From NCBI GenBank assembly GCA_964563855.1, contig CAZLYU010000011.1, forward strand, positions 1-64,000: a stretch of 64,000 nt of DNA. The letters are read 5' to 3'. Positions 61,015-64,000 of the stretch are shown here, in pieces. The translations under genes were made by a program, and so were the position numbers. The notes beneath the pieces were generated by a model. That model did not search any database. It had not been told where the DNA came from and saw nothing but the letters and a program-made list of their open reading frames with translations. Each line of letters opens with the position of its first letter. The first letter of the stretch is position 1. This stretch comes from JAFGRR01 sp964563855. Its GTDB lineage: Bacteria; Planctomycetota; Phycisphaerae; UBA1845; Fen-1342.

Positions 61015-61941
61015 GTGGCGCGTGCCTCAACCAATCGATCGCTGGGACAGCGCATCGCGACGATCCGGCGCAGCCACTTTGGCGCACGGGGTAAGGCGGC
61101 GTTCGCGGAGCGGATTGGCGTGCCGACGGAAGCGTTGGCGCGTTACGAGCGCGGCCACATTCCGCCGGGGGACTTGCTCGTGCGGATGTGCGAGTGCACG
61201 GGCGAGGATCTGCAATGGTTGCTCACTGGGGCATCATCGCGCGAGTCGGTGGTGATCAGCGGGGCCCGCGCGCGGCATGGCCGCCTGCTGACGCGTCTGG
61301 CCCACACGCTGGATCAGTCGCCGCGATTGGCGACGGCGATCGAGGCGTTTTTGGACTTGCTCACCGCGAAACCGAGCGAGCCGCCGCGGCAACTCGAGGG
61401 CGGATTGACGACGTCGCGCCGTCTGTTGCCGCTGTATACCGCGCGTGACGCGCCGCGCATGCTGCCGAGCGCGCCCGTTGCGCTTGAAGCGGCGAACGAG
61501 TTGGAAGCGGGCTTAAGCGATGTCGCATCGCCAGCCGACGTGTTTGCACTTCACGATCTGGGGGCGCATGGGCGCTTGGCGCTGACCTCGGAGGTCGCCG
61601 CGTATCGCCGACAGGATCGCGCTGGTCGCGAAGGGATTGACCATGTCGGGCTGGCTGCGGCGTTCCCGGACATGTTCGGGGTTGAGCTCGCGGACGGGGA
61701 CATGCAGCCGCTCTTCGACGTCGGCGATGTGGCGCTGGCGACGTTGGCGGTGTTGCCGCGGATCGGTGCTCCCGTTCTGGCCTGCGACGCCGAGAACGGC
61801 GTGCGTTGTCGTATATGGCTCGGCGAGCAGGACGAGCACGTGAGCTTTGGACGGGTCGGGGACCACGGTGTGGAGCAGACGCCGCGCAGCGCGATCTGCT
61901 GGGCGCGCGAGGTGTTGTTCCGGCTGCGTCCTGCCGCGTAG
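61015..61941 (+). CDS. HTH-XRE regulator with LexA/S24-like domain lacking the catalytic Ser
   Basis: A 308-residue protein from a GTG at 61015 (AAGGA ten bases upstream). Residues about 9-70 are an XRE helix-turn-helix with LGQRIATIRRSHFGARGKAAF and ERIGVPTEALARYERG. The C-terminal 90 residues (FGVELADGDMQPLFDVGDVALATLA) align with the LexA/S24 peptidase-like fold. The GDSM-x-P motif reads GDMQP, with Asp where Ser should be, and no matching catalytic Lys follows, so self-cleavage is not expected. It may be a phage-type repressor made insensitive to cleavage, or a signalling relative. It is convergent with the DUF362 gene. Confidence 0.77.
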   Translation: MARASTNRSLGQRIATIRRSHFGARGKAAFAERIGVPTEALARYERGHIPPGDLLVRMCECTGEDLQWLLTGASSRESVVISGARARHGRLLTRLAHTLDQSPRLATAIEAFLDLLTAKPSEPPRQLEGGLTTSRRLLPLYTARDAPRMLPSAPVALEAANELEAGLSDVASPADVFALHDLGAHGRLALTSEVAAYRRQDRAGREGIDHVGLAAAFPDMFGVELADGDMQPLFDVGDVALATLAVLPRIGAPVLACDAENGVRCRIWLGEQDEHVSFGRVGDHGVEQTPRSAICWAREVLFRLRPAA

Positions 61942-61947
61942 CGTGGC

Positions 61948-63114
61948 CTAGAAGTAACTGCTGAAGAACGGGAGGACGTCGCCGTCCCAGATCTTGCGCC
62001 ACTCGACGCGTACGTCGGCGATTGGCGGGCCGACGACGGTGATCATGTCGTTGCGGATTTGACCCAAGCCGCCGTCATAGGCGCGGGCGAGATGACGTAC
62101 GGTGTGCGGATCGTGCCCGATGACGCGCGCGGCAGTCGCGTCGGCGGCGACGGGGTCGAAGCTCGCGAGCACCAGCCAATCGCCAAGCCGGTGGCGCAGA
62201 TCGACGCGGACGCCTTCGTTGGGTCGCGCCCAGGGTCCGGTGCCTTCGAGGCCGATCGATGCATCGACGATCGTGAGGTCGGGTTGGAGGGCGGTGCACA
62301 CGTCGAGGAAGCAACTCTCGACCCCCCCCGCCGCCCAGTGCAGCGCGCTGCGACCGGTGTCTTCGGTACCGCCGCCGTAGACCGAGATCGGCGCGACGCC
62401 GACGAAGTTTTTCAATCCGCTCGAGAGCTGGGCCAGGCGGTGGGTCTTGAGGACGGGGATGCTGATGATGCGGTCGGCGCGGCTGACGAGGCTGGAGACG
62501 AGGATCTCGCCTAGATCGGTGCGTGGGCTGGGAACCGGATCCCACGCATCGCTGTCGCGGTTCAGACACGCCAGCGCCACGCGGTCGTCGTAGATCGCGT
62601 TGAGTCGAGCGACTTCGGCGGCGGCGTGGGAGGAGCCGTCCAGGGTGACCACTTCCTCCCAGTCGAACGCGTACACCTGCGAGCCGTCGCCGATCGTGAC
62701 GCGGCTGGCCCCGGCTTGCAGGCAGGCTTCGGCCGCGGCGAGCGCTACCTCGACCTTGCTGCAGGCGCCGGCGGTCATCGCGTTGTCGCGACCCAGTCCG
62801 ATTTCGAGGAGGTTCATCTTGATGAAGACCGTCTCGCCGGGCTGCATCATGCGGCCCATCCCGCCGAGGCTGGCGAGCGCGCGGTGCGTCATTTCGAAGA
62901 GATCGCGGCCAGTGGCCGTCGCGACGGTTGCACCGGCGTTTGTCGGTTGACTGGGAACCGGGCGGGCTCCGGCGTCGAAGAGCACGCCGAGGCCGTCGGT
63001 GCAGCCGGCTCCGAGGACGGCGGCTGCGCCCGTTGCAGCGCACGCAGCGCGGGCGGCATGACGCAAGAACTGACGGCGGCTGATGCAGGGCGTGACGTCT
63101 GACATGGGCCGCAT
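61948..63114 (-). CDS. Tat-exported DUF362-family protein
   Basis: A 388-residue protein with a twin-arginine signal, ISRRQFLRHAARAACAATG, followed by a lipobox-like GAGC. DUF362 features are KMNLLEIGLGRDNAMTAG, RADRIISIPVLKTHRLAQLSSGLKNFVG and an acidic DATAARVIGHDP stretch. The family resembles a cofactor-holding domain but has no settled function. Start choice is ATG 63114 or ATG 63105, neither with a good SD. It is convergent with the HTH gene and divergent from the serpin gene. Confidence 0.83.
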   Translation of the reverse strand: MRPMSDVTPCISRRQFLRHAARAACAATGAAAVLGAGCTDGLGVLFDAGARPVPSQPTNAGATVATATGRDLFEMTHRALASLGGMGRMMQPGETVFIKMNLLEIGLGRDNAMTAGACSKVEVALAAAEACLQAGASRVTIGDGSQVYAFDWEEVVTLDGSSHAAAEVARLNAIYDDRVALACLNRDSDAWDPVPSPRTDLGEILVSSLVSRADRIISIPVLKTHRLAQLSSGLKNFVGVAPISVYGGGTEDTGRSALHWAAGGVESCFLDVCTALQPDLTIVDASIGLEGTGPWARPNEGVRVDLRHRLGDWLVLASFDPVAADATAARVIGHDPHTVRHLARAYDGGLGQIRNDMITVVGPPIADVRVEWRKIWDGDVLPFFSSYF

Positions 63115-63285
63115 GGTAACGGCACGATGGTGCGTCTGGTACGCTCACGATTGCGTGCTCGCGGGGCACTTGGGCGTTGCGCGGCTCCGCCGCTCGCGCC
63201 AGGCACAACGCTAACCAGCGGGCGATCGAAGCGGGCGTGTGGTACGCTGCCCCCGCTCAGCAAACTATCGCAGAGGACCCCATCG

Positions 63286-64000
63286 ATGTCACCGCGGACC
63301 GTAGCTTGCATCTTTAAACTCGTGGCGCCGCTGTTGTGTTGCAGCCTGGCGGCTTGTGGTGCGGAGCCGCGCACTCCTTCCCAGACGGTGCAGATGGAAA
63401 GCAAGATCGACACTGACGCGACGCGACCGACGACCGTGGGCGACGACGCCCTCGACGAGGCGGCCGAGGGTGTGAATCGCTTCGGCGCCGCGCTGTTCGG
63501 CGCGCTGGGCGATGAGGATGAGAATGCGACGCTCTCGCCGGTCAGCGTGTTGGGCGTGCTGGGGATGCTGCAGGTCGGCGCTGCGGGAGATACGGGCGAC
63601 GAGATCGTGCGACTGCTGCATGCCGACGACGTTGCCGAACCGGTCGGTGCATGGGCGGAGCTGCTGAGGCGGTTGTCGGCGGAATCTGACGGCGTGCAAC
63701 TCACGGTCGGGAACGCCCTATGGCTGCAAGATGGGTACGCCATTAAAAGCCGCTACGTCGATCAGGTGCAGACACGCTTCGACGCGCCGGCCAAACCGGT
63801 CGATTTTGGCAACGCGCCGGGTGACGCCGCAGAAACCATCAACAAGTGGGTGGCGGAGGCGACGAAGGATCGCATCACGCGGCTCATCACGCGTGACATG
63901 ATCACGCCGCAGTTGCGATTGATCGCCACCAACGCCGTCTATTTCAAGGGGCGGTGGGCGGAGCAGTTCGACCCGGAGGCCACGCAGGGGGCGCCGTTTA
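63286..64000 (+). CDS. Serpin-family protease inhibitor lipoprotein (3' end outside window)
   Basis: The start of a serpin that runs off the window edge, 238 residues visible. ATG at 63286 has AGAGGA upstream. The signal peptide ends in the lipobox SLAAC, so it is a lipoprotein. Serpin blocks seen: FGAALFGALG with ATLSPVSVLGVLGMLQVGAAG, VGNALWLQDGYAIKSRYVDQV, and NKWVAEATKDRITRLI followed by IATNAVYFKGRWAEQFDPEAT, which is the classical mid-molecule signature. The reactive-centre loop lies beyond the end, so inhibitory specificity cannot be read. Bacterial serpins are uncommon and often guard against host or competitor proteases. Confidence 0.9.
   Translation, partial: MSPRTVACIFKLVAPLLCCSLAACGAEPRTPSQTVQMESKIDTDATRPTTVGDDALDEAAEGVNRFGAALFGALGDEDENATLSPVSVLGVLGMLQVGAAGDTGDEIVRLLHADDVAEPVGAWAELLRRLSAESDGVQLTVGNALWLQDGYAIKSRYVDQVQTRFDAPAKPVDFGNAPGDAAETINKWVAEATKDRITRLITRDMITPQLRLIATNAVYFKGRWAEQFDPEATQGAPF

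Overview
The window is 64 kb of GC-rich bacterial chromosome, densely coded, with no tRNA, rRNA operon, phage, transposon or CRISPR that I could see. Four short secreted proteins end in a PEP-CTERM-like tail (Pro-Glu-Pro, hydrophobic stretch, RRR), two large secreted proteins end in paired Asp-rich dockerin-type loops, and there are secreted beta-propeller and lipoprotein genes, a Tat-exported DUF362 protein, a globin-coupled kinase and a serpin. That combination points to a planctomycete, perhaps Phycisphaerae-like. This is an inference from protein style, not from a marker gene. No 16S or ribosomal protein gene is present to test it.

Layout. 1-3.1 kb: end of dnaX (with an in-frame A-AAA-AAG slippery site), ebfC/ybaB and a convergent 6-phosphofructokinase. 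3.3-10.4 kb: a lipoprotein, a 1263-residue secreted beta-propeller protein and a PocR-GAF-SpoIIE phosphatase, all on the minus strand. 10.5-12.3 kb: a YpdA-type reductase and the RNase P RNA gene. 12.4-22.9 kb: a compact minus-strand run of eight genes. In transcription order these are three related condensation-domain-like acyltransferases, a FabH/OleA-like ketosynthase without the usual active-site His, an ICMT-like membrane methyltransferase, an NAD-dependent reductase, an alkaline-phosphatase/sulfatase-superfamily hydrolase with Thr where sulfatases have Cys, and a GT39-like membrane protein. It looks like an undescribed lipid or acyl-ester biosynthetic cluster. 23-32.5 kb: repair genes (mutM/fpg, photolyase, dinB) interleaved with two secreted dockerin-tailed proteins, a broken gene remnant and surE. 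32.5-35.5 kb: dnaK with a sigma-54-like promoter and upstream dyad, and a PEP-CTERM protein. 35.7-41 kb: a glycosyltransferase, ruvC-ruvA, an S41 protease and yjbQ. 41-44 kb: three PEP-CTERM proteins, one a SGNH hydrolase. 44-51 kb: GrpB, an AI-2E permease, comM, a lipoprotein and a globin-coupled histidine kinase with an NtrC-type regulator. 51-53.3 kb: zinc uptake genes znuC-znuA facing a Zur/Fur gene, with a perfect dyad between the -35 and -10 of znuA. 53.3-64 kb: a PEGA lipoprotein, a phosphodiesterase, an overlapping trio of flagellar-brake/PilZ proteins, lplA-hemW, an FHA protein, an HTH protein with a dead LexA-like domain, the DUF362 protein and the start of a serpin lipoprotein.

Many adjacent same-strand genes overlap as ATGA or GTGA (sulfatase-like/GT39-like, ICMT/reductase, ruvC/ruvA, the PilZ trio, hemW/lplA, phosphodiesterase/PEGA), so translational coupling is common. 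Start codons were set from Shine-Dalgarno position and family alignment. Several genes use GTG or TTG. Positions of -10 boxes, operators and hairpins were read by eye.
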